This document shows positions 23,774-33,161 of a DNA stretch of 64,000 nt, piece after piece. Below the pieces are notes generated by a model. It did no database searches and had not been told where the DNA came from. It worked only from the letters and a program-made list of their open reading frames with translations. The number at the start of each line of letters is the position of its first letter. The first letter of the stretch is position 1. Position numbers and translations under genes: made by a program. Source of the DNA: JACKIC01 sp964543795 (GTDB taxonomy: Bacteria > Planctomycetota > UBA1135 > UBA2386); the NCBI GenBank assembly GCA_964543795.1, contig CAZIZN010000005.1, positions 124,001 through 188,000 of the forward strand. Direction: 5' to 3'.

Positions 23774-24799
23774 ATGCGCCGCCCGCCCAGCCGCCACCTC
23801 GTCTGCCTGACCTTCGCCGCCCTGCGACTCGCGGCGCAGGACCCGGTTCCTGCGCTCGAGTCCGGCCCCAAACCGGGTGCGCCGCTGCCCGCGTGCCCCG
23901 TCTACGCGCCCGCCGGCCCGTTCGCGGGCCAGGAGTTCGACGTCGCCGCGCGCATCGGGGTCCGGCCCGGGGCGATCCTGTTCGTGCACGAGCTGACGCG
24001 CAACACCGGGCCGATGATCAGCGGGCTCGACCGCCTCGGCGTGCAGCTCGCGTGGACCGGCCTCGAGGTGCACACCGTGCGCGTCGGTCAGGAACGCAGC
24101 GAGGCGGAGGTCGCGACGAAACGCAGCTCCGAGGCGATGGGCCTGCATCGGCCGATCCTCGTCAGCACCGACGGCATCGAGGGCCCCGGTGCCTTCGCGC
24201 TGAACCGCCGCGCGACGTTGACGCTCGTGCTCGCCCGCGAGGGCAAGGTCGTCGAATCGGTCGCGTTCACGGACACGGGGCGAGGCGACCTGCAGCGGTT
24301 GCGGACCCTGGTCGAGACCGCGACGGGGCCGGTGCCGACCGATCCGGTCGAGCTCAAGAAGGCGATCGAAGCTCGGCTCACCCGCGATCCCGAGGCGCTG
24401 CGCGCGCTCGTCGTCGACCTCGCGCTCCTGCTGCAGCGGGTCGAGCGCGTCGAGCAGAACCGCATGCAGCGCGAGCAGCAGCGCGGGCAGATGCCGCCGC
24501 GCCGCGGCGAAGGCGGTGAACCGGCGGCGCAGCCGCGGCCCGATCCGGCGCGGCCGCGCGAGGGCAAGGCGCCCGAGGACGAGGAACTGCGCAACCTGCT
24601 GCGCCGTTGCATCCAGCGCTCCGCCGACGCGGCCGAACTCGACGCCGCGTTCGCGGCGGTCGACGCGCGCGTCGGCGACGACGCCGGGCTGCGCTCACAG
24701 GCCGTCGAGATGTTCCGCCTGATGCTGAGCCTCGACTACGGCAACGACGCGGGCAAGCAGCGGGCCAAGGACTACGTCGCCAAGCACGGCGCGCGATGA
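23774..24799 (+). CDS. Secreted thioredoxin-fold-like protein without redox cysteines
   Basis: A 341-residue protein with a short signal peptide ending near L-A-A-Q. Residues about 45-175 resemble a redoxin domain ('PG..ILFVHELTRNTGPMISGLDRLG', then 'GLHRPILVSTDGI.GPGAFALN' and a final strand pair), but the C-x-x-C site is replaced by T-R-N-T and no redox Cys remains. Residues about 190-341 are charged and helical, with Pro/Arg-rich linkers. It may be a structural or binding protein. Its TGA overlaps the ATG of the PSD1 gene (ATGA), so it is the first gene of that operon. The start follows a TACGAT box by nine bases. Confidence 0.7.
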   Translation: MRRPPSRHLVCLTFAALRLAAQDPVPALESGPKPGAPLPACPVYAPAGPFAGQEFDVAARIGVRPGAILFVHELTRNTGPMISGLDRLGVQLAWTGLEVHTVRVGQERSEAEVATKRSSEAMGLHRPILVSTDGIEGPGAFALNRRATLTLVLAREGKVVESVAFTDTGRGDLQRLRTLVETATGPVPTDPVELKKAIEARLTRDPEALRALVVDLALLLQRVERVEQNRMQREQQRGQMPPRRGEGGEPAAQPRPDPARPREGKAPEDEELRNLLRRCIQRSADAAELDAAFAAVDARVGDDAGLRSQAVEMFRLMLSLDYGNDAGKQRAKDYVAKHGAR

Positions 24800-26757
24800 A
24801 GGCGGCGGCGGCAGGCGCGGCGCTGCTGGTCGCACTGGCGACCGGCGGCGGCGACAGGGGCGGCGAGGGCCGTGGCGCCCACGACGGTTCCCGCGAGCGC
24901 GCGCCCGCGCACGACTTCGTGCTCGACGTGCTGCCGCACCTGCAGCGGCTCGGTTGTTCGTCCGCCTACTGCCACGGCAGCGCCACCGGCCAGGGTGGGT
25001 TCCGTCTGTCGTTGTTCGGCGGCGATCCGCTCGCCGACTACGCGGCGATCGTGCAGGACCTCGGCGGTCGCCGGATCGACCTCGCCGATCCCGAACGCAG
25101 CCTGCTCGTGCAGAAGGCGCTCGGTCGGCTCGATCACGGCGGCGGCCGGCGGTTGCCGCGCGACGGCGAGGCGCACGGTGCGTTGCTGCGCTGGCTCGCT
25201 GCCGGCGCGCCGTGGCGCGAAGGCACGGTGGAGCGGCCGCGCGAGCTCGTGCTCGCCGAGGCGGCTGGACAGCTCGTCGCGCGGGCCCGCGGCGACGGCG
25301 TGGACCTCGACGTGACGGGGCGGGCGCTGTTCCTGTCGAGCGATCCGCGGGTCGCCGAGGTCACCGAGGACGGAGCGATCCTGCGTCGCGGCGCCGGCCG
25401 GGCGCATGCGATCGCCCGCTTCGGCCATCTGTCGGCGGTGTTCGAGATCGTGCAGCCGTTCGCTGAGCCGCAGGAACGGCAGGATCGATCGCCGGCGGTG
25501 CCGTCGCCGCACCCGCTGGACCAGGCGTGGTCGCTGCACCTGCACGAACTCGGCCTGGAGCCGGTCGCCGCCGCCGAGGTTGCCGTGCTGGCGCGGCGGC
25601 TGCACCTGGACCTCGTCGGGCGTCCCCCGACGCCGGCAGAACTGGCTCGCTTCGTCGCGGAGCCGGACGTGGCAGGCACCGTGCGCGCGCTGAGCCGGCG
25701 CCCCGAGTTCGCCGAGGTCTGGGGCGGTCACCTCGCGCGCTGGTTCGAGCTGCCCGAGTCGGCCCACGAAGCCCGCGCCCGGCTGGTCGCAGCCATCGCC
25801 GACGGCCTGACCCTGCGGGGCATCGCCGAACGGGTCGCGCGCGGCGGCCTGCCGTGGATCGAGCGGCACGCCGATCCGCGCGACCGCGCCGAGTACGCCG
25901 CGCGCACGCTGCTCGGCACCAGCATCGGTTGTGCGCGGTGCCACGACCACCCGGGCGACCGGTGGCGCCAGGCCGACCACCTGCACTTCGCCGCGGCGTT
26001 CGCGCCCGCGCGCGCGGTCGCCGGCGGCGGCATGGGGCCCGGAGTCCTGTTCGACGACGCCTCGGGCGAGCCGGTGCCGCCGCGCTGGCTGGACCTGCCG
26101 GGCACGACGGCGCCGGCGGACGGCGCCTTCGCGACCTTCGTGCTCGATCCGGGCCACGGTCTGCTCGCCCGCAACTTCGCCAACCGCGTCTTCGCCGAGC
26201 TGTTCGGCCGCGGCCTCGTCGAGCCGCTCGACGACCACCGCGCGGCGAATCCGCCGCTGGCCGCCGGGGTGCTCGAGACGCTCGCCGCCGCGTTCGATCG
26301 CGTCGACGGTTCGCTGCCGGACCTGCTCGCGTTCGTTACGACCTCGCGGCTCTATGCGCTGGCCTCGCTGCCGCCGGACGACCCGCGCGCGGCGTGGCTG
26401 GCCGCGCGCGCCGTCCGCCCGCTGTCCGGCGCCGCGTTCGCGCGCGCCGTCGGCGCGGTGCTGGGTGCGGCGCCGCCGACCGGGCTCGCCGACGAACCGC
26501 TGGCGCGCGAACTCGAACTGCGCAACGGGCCGTTCCTCGCCGCGTCGCTGGCCGAGGGCGGCGTCGTCGATGCGCTGTTCCTGTTCGGCGAGAGCCCTGC
26601 CCAGCGCCTCGATGGGCTCTGGCGCACGACCCTCTCGCGGCCGCCGCGCGCGGCGGAGCAGGCCGAGTTCCAGGCGCTCGCCGACGCGGACCTCGCCGCC
26701 TTCCGCGATCTGGCGATGGCGCTGCTGCTCGGGCGCGAGTTCGGAGAACGGCGATGA
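24796..26757 (+). CDS. DUF1549/DUF1553 (PSD1-type) cytochrome c-like protein
   Basis: A 653-residue exported protein of the planctomycete cytochrome family. Near residue 55 it has 'GCSSAYCHGSATGQGGFRLSLFGGDP', the usual N-terminal CxxxxCH element; residues about 245-400 match DUF1549 and contain a true haem-binding motif C-A-R-C-H ('GCARCHDHPGDRW'); the C-terminal part up to residue 653 matches DUF1553 ('ARNFANRVFAELFGRGLV.P.DD.R..NPP'). Such proteins are almost always followed by a DUF1501 gene, as here, with an ATGA overlap. They are thought to act in the periplasm in polymer breakdown, but no reaction is proven. Both ends overlap neighbours, which fixes start and stop. Confidence 0.85.
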   Translation: MKAAAAGAALLVALATGGGDRGGEGRGAHDGSRERAPAHDFVLDVLPHLQRLGCSSAYCHGSATGQGGFRLSLFGGDPLADYAAIVQDLGGRRIDLADPERSLLVQKALGRLDHGGGRRLPRDGEAHGALLRWLAAGAPWREGTVERPRELVLAEAAGQLVARARGDGVDLDVTGRALFLSSDPRVAEVTEDGAILRRGAGRAHAIARFGHLSAVFEIVQPFAEPQERQDRSPAVPSPHPLDQAWSLHLHELGLEPVAAAEVAVLARRLHLDLVGRPPTPAELARFVAEPDVAGTVRALSRRPEFAEVWGGHLARWFELPESAHEARARLVAAIADGLTLRGIAERVARGGLPWIERHADPRDRAEYAARTLLGTSIGCARCHDHPGDRWRQADHLHFAAAFAPARAVAGGGMGPGVLFDDASGEPVPPRWLDLPGTTAPADGAFATFVLDPGHGLLARNFANRVFAELFGRGLVEPLDDHRAANPPLAAGVLETLAAAFDRVDGSLPDLLAFVTTSRLYALASLPPDDPRAAWLAARAVRPLSGAAFARAVGAVLGAAPPTGLADEPLARELELRNGPFLAASLAEGGVVDALFLFGESPAQRLDGLWRTTLSRPPRAAEQAEFQALADADLAAFRDLAMALLLGREFGERR

Positions 26758-28019
26758 CGGACCTGGATCGGCGCACCTTCCTGCGTGGGCTCGGCTGCCT
26801 GCCGGCGGCGCTGCCGTGGCTGCGCGCCGGCGGTTCGAGCGGACCGCCGCGTGCGTTGATCCTCGTCTGGCTCGACGGCGGCATGTCGCACCTCGACACC
26901 TTCGACGCCAAACCCGAGGCGCCGGTCGAGATCCGCGGCGACCTGCCGACGCGGCGCGGCAACGTCGACGGCGTGTTCGTTTCGGCGCACCTGCCGCGGC
27001 TCGCCCAGCGCATCGACCGGTGCGCGTTGCTGCGCTCGATCACGCACGGCGAAGGCAACCACGACCGCGGTGCCCACCTGTGGCTCACGGGACACCGGCC
27101 GTCGCCGGTGCTCGTGCATCCCGCCCTCGGCGCCTGCTTCGGCCACGACGATGCGGCCGCCGTCCTGCCGCCCTACGTGACGATTCCCGCGACCGTGCCC
27201 TACGCGGGGGCCGGCTTCCTGCCGGCGGTGCGGGCGCCGTTTCCGACCGGTGGCGATCCGGGGCGCCCCGACTTCCGCGTGCGCAATCTCGTCGACGACC
27301 CGCGCCGCGCCAGGGTCCATGCGCTGCGACTGCGGCTCGACGCCCTCGACGCGGTGGCGAGCGGTGCCGCGGCCGGCGCGGCGGCCGGTCCGGCGACGCG
27401 CGACCGGTTCGTCGCGCAGGCCGACCGCTTGTCGCGCGACCCGGACGCGCGGCGGGCGTTCGACCTCGACGCGGAGCCCGCCGAACTGCGCCAACGCTAC
27501 GGCCGCCACCGGCTGGGCCAGTCGTGCCTGCTCGCGCGGCGCCTCGTCGAGCACGGCGTGCGCACCGCGCTCGTGACGGACACCGGCTGGGACCACCACC
27601 AGCGCATCGCCACGGGCCTGACCTACGGCTTCCCGCCGAAGCTCGCCGCGCTCGACGAGGCCATGGCGGCGTTGCTCGACGACCTGCGCGACCGCGAACT
27701 GCTCGACCGCGTGCTCGTCTGCGTAGCCAGCGAGTTCGGGCGCACGCCGCGGCTCAATCCCTCGGGCGGCCGCGATCATTGGCCGCGCGCGCAGAGCGTG
27801 CTGCTCTGCGGCGCCGGCGTGCGACCTGGGGTCGTCGGCCGCACGGACGCTCGCGGCGAAGAGCCCGCCGAACGGCCGATCGCGCCGGCCGACGTGTTCG
27901 CGACGCTGGTCGCAGCACTCGGCATCGACCTGGACCTCCAGCTGCGCACCGGTGACGGGCGCCCCGTGCGCCTCGTCGCGCCCGACGCAGCGCCGCTGGC
28001 CGAGGTGCTGCGCGCGTGA
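26754..28019 (+). CDS. DUF1501 protein with Tat-type signal
   Basis: A 421-residue protein with an N-terminal 'DRRTFLRGLGCLPAALPWL', a twin-arginine signal, so it is exported folded. The body matches DUF1501, an alkaline-phosphatase/sulfatase-like fold: 'LILVWLDGGMSHLDTFDAKP' near residue 35, 'THGEGNHDRGAHLWLTG' near 100, 'DTGWDHH' near 275 and 'ASEFGRTPRLN...GRDHWP' near 325, all carrying likely metal ligands. DUF1501 proteins pair with DUF1549/1553 partners throughout planctomycetes; the substrate is not known. The ATG overlaps the stop of the PSD1 gene, and the WD40 lipoprotein gene follows 10 bp later. Confidence 0.85.
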   Translation: MTDLDRRTFLRGLGCLPAALPWLRAGGSSGPPRALILVWLDGGMSHLDTFDAKPEAPVEIRGDLPTRRGNVDGVFVSAHLPRLAQRIDRCALLRSITHGEGNHDRGAHLWLTGHRPSPVLVHPALGACFGHDDAAAVLPPYVTIPATVPYAGAGFLPAVRAPFPTGGDPGRPDFRVRNLVDDPRRARVHALRLRLDALDAVASGAAAGAAAGPATRDRFVAQADRLSRDPDARRAFDLDAEPAELRQRYGRHRLGQSCLLARRLVEHGVRTALVTDTGWDHHQRIATGLTYGFPPKLAALDEAMAALLDDLRDRELLDRVLVCVASEFGRTPRLNPSGGRDHWPRAQSVLLCGAGVRPGVVGRTDARGEEPAERPIAPADVFATLVAALGIDLDLQLRTGDGRPVRLVAPDAAPLAEVLRA

Positions 28020-28029
28020 GGGGCGCTGC

Positions 28030-28749
28030 GTGAGGACGGCGTCGTCGTGGCCGACGGTGTTGCTGCTGGCCGCGTGTGCGGGGCCGTCGTCCGCAGTCGC
28101 GGACCCCGCGGACGCCGCGGATCCGGCGGCCCGCTTCGCGGCGGACGGCATGCGCACGTTCGCCCGCGTCGCCTGCGCCGACGGCTGGCTCGTCGTCGGC
28201 GGCCAGCCGGCGCGCGAAGGGATCGCGGCGGTCTACGGGCCGCGCGGCGAGCGCCGCGCCTGGCGGCGGCTCGGCGACGACGTCGCCTGTGCCGCCGCGG
28301 TCGACGCCGGCGGCGGCCGCGCGGCGATCGGCATGACCGACGGCCGCGTGCTGGTGCTCGGGCTGCCGGCGCTCGAACCGACGGTCCTGGGTTGGCAGCA
28401 CGCGCGGCCCGCGGTGGCCGTCGCGTTCGCGCCCGGCGGCGAACTGCTCGCCAGCGCGGGACTCGATGGCGTGGTGCGGATCGGCGCGCCGGGGCAGCAC
28501 GCACCGCACTCGCTCGAACACACCGCCGCGGCGACCTGCCTCGGCTGGTCGGCCGACGGCGCGCTGCTCGCGTCCGGCGCGCGCGACGGCAAGGTGCGGG
28601 TCAGCGATGCGCGCGGTCGACTGCTGCGCACGTGGAACCGGCTCGGCGGCGAGGTCGTCGGCGTCGCCTTCCGCGGCCGACGGATCGTCTGCCGCGTGCG
28701 CGCGTCGCCGCTCGAGCCGCCGTTCGAACGGGAACTCGGGGAGCCGTAG
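28030..28749 (+). CDS. WD40-like lipoprotein, last gene of the PSD1/DUF1501 operon
   Basis: A 239-residue protein starting at GTG 28030, ten bases after the DUF1501 stop. Its signal ends in a lipobox 'LLAAC', so it is probably lipid-anchored. The rest contains WD40-like blades ('VAVAFAPGGELLASAGLDGVVRI', 'CLGWSADGALLASGARDGKVRVSD'), too few for a full propeller unless it oligomerises or the first part forms irregular blades. WD40 proteins commonly accompany PSD1/DUF1501 pairs. It probably acts as a scaffold or partner outside the membrane. Confidence 0.7.
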   Translation: MRTASSWPTVLLLAACAGPSSAVADPADAADPAARFAADGMRTFARVACADGWLVVGGQPAREGIAAVYGPRGERRAWRRLGDDVACAAAVDAGGGRAAIGMTDGRVLVLGLPALEPTVLGWQHARPAVAVAFAPGGELLASAGLDGVVRIGAPGQHAPHSLEHTAAATCLGWSADGALLASGARDGKVRVSDARGRLLRTWNRLGGEVVGVAFRGRRIVCRVRASPLEPPFERELGEP

Positions 28750-28867
28750 GTCGGGCCAGCCGCCCTTGCCAGCGGCGGCACGCAGAGTCGCTCAGACCTG
28801 GGTGCGGTGGGGGCCGATGCGGGGACGAATCGGTACCGCAGTTCGCATCACGGAGATACGCATCCTC

Positions 28868-30664
28868 ATGGTCCATCGCTCGAGCCTCAGCCCGGCCCTG
28901 TTCTTGGCACTCGGCCTGTCCGTCGCCGCCTGCGGCGGCGGCAGCAGCGTCAGCAACGCTTCGCCTCGCCTCAGCACGATCCCGACGCAGACGACGACGG
29001 GAGGCGCCACGTTCACGTTCGACCTGGGCGACTACGTCGTGGACCGCGAGTCCTCGTCGCTGACCTACGCCGTCGCGTCCGGAGGCGGCGCCTTCGCGGG
29101 CAGCACCTACTCGAACACGTTCGACACGATGGGCGAGTTCACGGTCGCGTTCACGGTCAGCGACGGCAGCAAGACGACCGCCGGCGAGTTCGACGTGCGG
29201 GTCACGAGCGCGAACTTCGTGGTCGTCAAGGAGGACGACAGCGGGCTCCTGCTGCTGGACTCGGCGACCAACGCGTTCGTGCGCGTCACCGGCGCCTCGG
29301 CGTCGCCCACGTTCGCCGCGGGTCTCGCCGACGGCCGGCTCGTCTACCAGCTCGCGGGCGGCAACGACCAGCTCTGGATCTTCGATCCGATGACGCGCGA
29401 GGCGACCCGCCTCGCCCCGAACGCGGACGAGGACGTGACCTACCGCGCCAGGACCTCCGACGGCCGCATCGTCTACTCGATCGGCCCGAGCACGGCGCAA
29501 CAGCTTCTCTGCCACAACCCGGCGACGGGTCTGTCGACCGCGGTCGCGCAGGACGCGCTGAGCACGCTGACCGTGCTCGTGAACACGGCCGACCTCGTGT
29601 TCTTCGAGGTCGGCGTGAACGGACAGGCCGACGTCTACGCCTACGACGCCGACGAGAACGAGACGTTCGCGGTGGGCACGTCGGCGACCGACGAACAACT
29701 GCAGGCCGTGCTGCCCGACGGCGGCGTGGTGTTCTCGCGGATCGGCGACGGCGGCGAGCAGGACCTCTTCTACTACCGCGTCGGCACCGGGCTCGTGGAG
29801 GTCGGCGCCGACCAGAGCGCGCTCGAGAGCCGCAACAAGACCTACGTCGGGCAGGGCAGCGGCAGCCAGGTGGTGTTCACGGCGCTGAACGGCACCGACG
29901 AGGAACTCTGGTTCTGGAACCCGGCGAACGGGCAGACCACGGCGATCGCGACGGGCGCCGACCACGCGTTCGACGCCGTCGGTGCGGGCAACGAGGTCGT
30001 CTACCGGACGATCGTCGGTCCGACCGAGCACGACATCTCGTTCTACGACCTCGACGATGCCACGGCGGCCGTGGTGCGCGACGCCAGCGACCTCGGCGCG
30101 GTGCTCGCGGTCGTCGACGGCGGCAGCACGCGCTGGGCGATCGTGCAGGGCAGCGGCGCCACGAGCAGCGTGCTGGCGGTGTCCCTCGTGAGCTCGCCGA
30201 GCACGCAGACCTGGGCGGCGGGCGGCGCGGCCGAACTCGGCGGCGTGCTCGCCAACGGCGACGTCGTCGCGCAGCGCACGGACGGCACCGCGCTCGCGGC
30301 CTTCGACGCCTCGGCCGGCAGCTGGGGCACGCCGATCGCCGGCGCCGGGCTCGCGTTCGGCGGCGACGGTCTCGACGACGGCGACTTCGTCTACGAGGTC
30401 GAGGCGGGCGGCCAGACGGATCTGTCGATGTGGGACGCTTCGGCGACCGCGTCGGTCGTGGTCAGCGACACCGCGGGCGACGACGCGTTCGCGGCGAGCA
30501 CCGCGGGCGGCACGATCCTGTTCACGCGCGTGGTCACGGGCAACACGAACACGGACCTGTTCGTCTGGGACGGCGCCGACGAGACGCGCCTCACGGACGA
30601 GGATGCCGCAGGCCTGTTCTTCGACCACACGGTGCTCGGCCAGTTCAGCGGCACACGCCAGTGA
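28868..30664 (+). CDS. Secreted lipoprotein with TolB/WD40-like beta-propeller
   Basis: A 598-residue lipoprotein: signal peptide with lipobox 'LSVAAC', then G-G-G-S. Residues about 30-115 form an immunoglobulin/cadherin-like domain ('TFTFDLGDYVVDRESSSLTY' to 'SDGSKTTAGEFDVRV'). Residues about 120-598 are blades with alternating 'LPDGGVVFSR...GEQDLFYY' units, the pattern of TolB-like or WD40-like propellers. Acidic composition suggests an extracytoplasmic location. The ATG chosen precedes the signal peptide; an in-frame ATG at 28817 would add a charged extension. No enzymatic motif was seen. Confidence 0.8.
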   Translation: MVHRSSLSPALFLALGLSVAACGGGSSVSNASPRLSTIPTQTTTGGATFTFDLGDYVVDRESSSLTYAVASGGGAFAGSTYSNTFDTMGEFTVAFTVSDGSKTTAGEFDVRVTSANFVVVKEDDSGLLLLDSATNAFVRVTGASASPTFAAGLADGRLVYQLAGGNDQLWIFDPMTREATRLAPNADEDVTYRARTSDGRIVYSIGPSTAQQLLCHNPATGLSTAVAQDALSTLTVLVNTADLVFFEVGVNGQADVYAYDADENETFAVGTSATDEQLQAVLPDGGVVFSRIGDGGEQDLFYYRVGTGLVEVGADQSALESRNKTYVGQGSGSQVVFTALNGTDEELWFWNPANGQTTAIATGADHAFDAVGAGNEVVYRTIVGPTEHDISFYDLDDATAAVVRDASDLGAVLAVVDGGSTRWAIVQGSGATSSVLAVSLVSSPSTQTWAAGGAAELGGVLANGDVVAQRTDGTALAAFDASAGSWGTPIAGAGLAFGGDGLDDGDFVYEVEAGGQTDLSMWDASATASVVVSDTAGDDAFAASTAGGTILFTRVVTGNTNTDLFVWDGADETRLTDEDAAGLFFDHTVLGQFSGTRQ

Positions 30665-30716
30665 GCTGACCTGCTGCCGGCGTCAGGAAGGCCTGCGCTG
30701 GCGGGGGCCTGCCGGG

Positions 30717-30722
30717 TAGCCT
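30717..30722 (+). promoter_or_regulatory. TAGCCT -10 box upstream of the 30.8-35.6 kb cluster
   Basis: TAGCCT follows GCCGGG and lies 47 bases before ATG 30770; transcription from it would give a leader of about 40 bases. Confidence 0.4.
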
Positions 30723-30769
30723 GCTCGCCCTCTTCGGCGCCGCCCCGCGGCGGCGCGCATCCGACCCCA

Positions 30770-31888
30770 ATGCCGATCCGAGTCGTTCCGCACGCGCGCG
30801 AGCACACGCCCGCCGTCGAGGCGTTCAACGCACGCATGGCCGAGCGCGGCTCGCCGTACGGTTTCTATCCGGAACCCGAGCCGGACTGGGTGCCGCCTCG
30901 CCCCGGGCAGTCGACCTGGCGCGAATACCTTCTCGCGATCGACGACGCGGACGGCTCCGTCCGGGGCGCGTTCGCGCTGAAGCCGCACGTCTGGCTCGTG
31001 AACGGAGCCGAGCACGTCGTCACCGACTGGCAGGGCCCGTTCTCGGAGGGGGCGGTCGATCCTCGTTACAGCGCGCTCGGCCTGCGCCTGCTCCGGGAGA
31101 TGCTGAAGCGTCGCCCGGCGCTCTACAGCTGGGGTCACGGCGGCAACGAGCAGCCGATCGTCGAACTGCTCGGGAAGATGGGCTGGGTCATGCACCCGAC
31201 GCCGCTGTGCCTGCGGGTGTGCAAGCCGTTCCGCTTCCTGCGGCACAACGCCTATCTGCGGCGTCGGCGCTCGCGGCGCCTCCTGCTCGATCTGCTGGCG
31301 TGGACCGGGGTCGGCTCGGTCGGCGTGCGGCTGCTGCAGGCGGCGCGGCGGGGCCGGTCGCGCGCCGCCGCCGTTGCGCTCGAGGTGCCGGACTTCGGCC
31401 CGTGGGCCGACGAACTCTGGACGCGCTGCCGCGGCGCCTACCGCGCGATCGCGCTGCGCGACCGCGCGACGATGAACGCCCTGACCCCGGCCGGCAAGTG
31501 GCCGCCGGTCGTCCGCCTGAAGGTGGAGCGGGCCGGCGGCGTGGTGGGTTGGGCGCTCGTCATGGACACGCAGATGCGGGGCGACCACCGCTACGGCGAC
31601 CTGCGGGTCGGTTCGATCGTCGACTGCTTCGCCGATCCGGCCGATGCGGCCGCCGTCGTGCAGGCGGCGAGCCGGTTCCTCGAGAGGCGCGGCGTCGACC
31701 TGATCGCCTCGAACCAGGCGCACCCGGACTGGGTCGAAGGCTTCCGCCGCAGCGGCTACGTGGTGCTTCCCGACAAGAGACTCTTCGCACCGTCGCCCGC
31801 TCTGCGCGAACTGCTCGATCCGTTCGATGCCACCGCCGCCGGGCTGCACCTCACCAACATGGACGGTCACGGGCCGATGGCGTTCTGA
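30770..31888 (+). CDS. GNAT-like acetyltransferase-fold protein
   Basis: A 372-residue cytoplasmic protein that looks like two GNAT-type halves: residues about 1-145 ('FNARMAERGSPYGF', 'GAFALKPHVWLV', 'YSALGLRLLREML') and about 200-345 ('GVVGWALVMDT', 'VGSIVDCFADP', 'AASRFLERRGVDLIASNQ'). The acetyl-CoA pyrophosphate loop is not clear, so activity is uncertain. It is the first gene of a run on the same strand with a diiron oxygenase, a carrier protein, an adenylating enzyme and a deacetylase. It may transfer an acyl or aminoacyl group to or from the carrier protein; this is inferred from context only. Confidence 0.6.
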   Translation: MPIRVVPHAREHTPAVEAFNARMAERGSPYGFYPEPEPDWVPPRPGQSTWREYLLAIDDADGSVRGAFALKPHVWLVNGAEHVVTDWQGPFSEGAVDPRYSALGLRLLREMLKRRPALYSWGHGGNEQPIVELLGKMGWVMHPTPLCLRVCKPFRFLRHNAYLRRRRSRRLLLDLLAWTGVGSVGVRLLQAARRGRSRAAAVALEVPDFGPWADELWTRCRGAYRAIALRDRATMNALTPAGKWPPVVRLKVERAGGVVGWALVMDTQMRGDHRYGDLRVGSIVDCFADPADAAAVVQAASRFLERRGVDLIASNQAHPDWVEGFRRSGYVVLPDKRLFAPSPALRELLDPFDATAAGLHLTNMDGHGPMAF

Positions 31889-31931
31889 AAGTCCTGCCTC
31901 CGCCGTCGGTTCTGCCACGAACCGCACGTGG

Positions 31932-31937
31932 TATCCT
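31932..31937 (+). promoter_or_regulatory. TATCCT -10 box upstream of the diiron oxygenase gene
   Basis: TATCCT lies 46 bases before ATG 31984, in the 95-bp gap after the GNAT-like gene; it could start a separate transcript for oxygenase, carrier protein and adenylating enzyme. Confidence 0.4.
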
Positions 31938-31983
31938 GACCGCGTCCGTCCGGCTGACGACAACTCGCAACTCGCTCCGTGCC

Positions 31984-32844
31984 ATGGAAACTTCCGCTCA
32001 ACTCGCGCAGCGCCTGACGACGGCATCCCGCCGCAAGTTCTGGGACGTCTACAACTTCTTCGACTGGCCGGAAGCCCTGACCGACATGTGGTACATGTCG
32101 CCCGAACTGCTGTCGATCCACGGCACGCCGGAGTACGAGGCCCTGGACGAAGCGCAGCGGAAGCGCCTCTCCCTCTACGAGTGCGGCAACTTCTTCAGTC
32201 TCGTGCTGCAGGGCGAGCGCCCGTTGGTCCAGGGGCTCGTGCACCGCTACTACTCGAAGACCTACCCGCGCGAGGTCACCGAGTACCTGCACCACTTCGT
32301 GGACGAGGAGAACAAGCACATGGTGATGTTCGGGGAGTTCTGCCACCGCTACGTCGGCAAGGTCTACCCCGAGAAGAAGATCGCACTCGCCCGCGAGTGG
32401 GCGAAGGGCGAGGAGGAAGTGGCCTTCTTCTGCAAGGTCATGGTCGTCGAGGAACTCGGCGACTACTACAACGTGATGATCCAGCGCGACGAACGCGTCG
32501 ATCCGTTCGTGCGCGCCATCAACGCGCAGCACCACGTCGACGAAGCGCGCCACCTCGCGTTCGGCCGGCTGTTCCTCGCCGAGCAGTTCCGCAAGTTCTC
32601 CGCCGAGTGGTCGCCGGAGACCCTGGCCGGCTTCCGCACGTGGCTCGGCGACTACCTGCGCGCGTCGTGGGGCGACTACTACAACCCGACGATGTACCGC
32701 GACGCGGGCGTCGGCGACGGCTACGCGCTGCGTCAGCTCGCGATGTCGCACCCGGCGTGTGCGGAGCACCGCCGGCGCGCGTCGGCGAAGATCGTCAAGT
32801 ACTTCCTCGAGACCGGGCTGCTCGAGCAGGAGCCGGCGCTCTGA
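31984..32844 (+). CDS. AurF/CmlI-family diiron N-oxygenase
   Basis: A 286-residue ferritin-like protein. All seven iron ligands of the AurF family can be placed: E78, E109-x-x-H112 ('DEENKH'), E156 ('VVEELGDYY'), H183-x-x-x-E187-x-x-H190 ('AQHHVDEARHLAF'). The E156-H183 and H183-E187-H190 distances equal those known for AurF. Family members oxidise amines to hydroxylamine, nitroso or nitro groups (AurF, CmlI), sometimes on carrier-bound substrates. The next two genes encode a carrier protein and an adenylating enzyme, which would supply such a tethered amino-acid substrate. N-oxygenation is the likely reaction but the substrate is unknown. Confidence 0.8.
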   Translation: METSAQLAQRLTTASRRKFWDVYNFFDWPEALTDMWYMSPELLSIHGTPEYEALDEAQRKRLSLYECGNFFSLVLQGERPLVQGLVHRYYSKTYPREVTEYLHHFVDEENKHMVMFGEFCHRYVGKVYPEKKIALAREWAKGEEEVAFFCKVMVVEELGDYYNVMIQRDERVDPFVRAINAQHHVDEARHLAFGRLFLAEQFRKFSAEWSPETLAGFRTWLGDYLRASWGDYYNPTMYRDAGVGDGYALRQLAMSHPACAEHRRRASAKIVKYFLETGLLEQEPAL

Positions 32845-32905
32845 TGCGCGCGGGGGCGATCGGGCGGCGGGCCGGACGGAGAAGCGTGGTCGGGGGGATC
32901 AGGGA

Positions 32906-33154
32906 ATGACCGAGCAGGAAACGAAGCGACGGCTCTTGGAGTGGATCCGCAGCCGCACCCGCAAGGAGTCGGTCGGCGTGCTGACCGAAGAGACCGCGAT
33001 CCTCGACGAAGGCATCCTGTCGTCGTTGGACGTCGTGGAGCTGGTCCTCTTCATCGAGAGCCTGCGCGGCGACGATGTGGACCTCGAGGCGATCGACCCC
33101 TCCGCGTTCCGCAGCGTGTCGACGCTCTACACGACGTTCTTCGCCGCGAAGTGA
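32906..33154 (+). CDS. Acyl/peptidyl carrier protein
   Basis: An 82-residue carrier protein. The phosphopantetheine site is Ser40 in 'DEGILSSLDVVELVLFIE'; the residue before it is Ser where Asp is usual. Four helices typical of the fold can be traced. It lies 61 bp after the oxygenase gene and 7 bp before the adenylating enzyme gene, so these are co-transcribed. It would carry an amino or other acid loaded by the adenylating enzyme, probably presented to the diiron oxygenase. Confidence 0.85.
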   Translation: MTEQETKRRLLEWIRSRTRKESVGVLTEETAILDEGILSSLDVVELVLFIESLRGDDVDLEAIDPSAFRSVSTLYTTFFAAK

Positions 33155-33161
33155 GGCAGCC

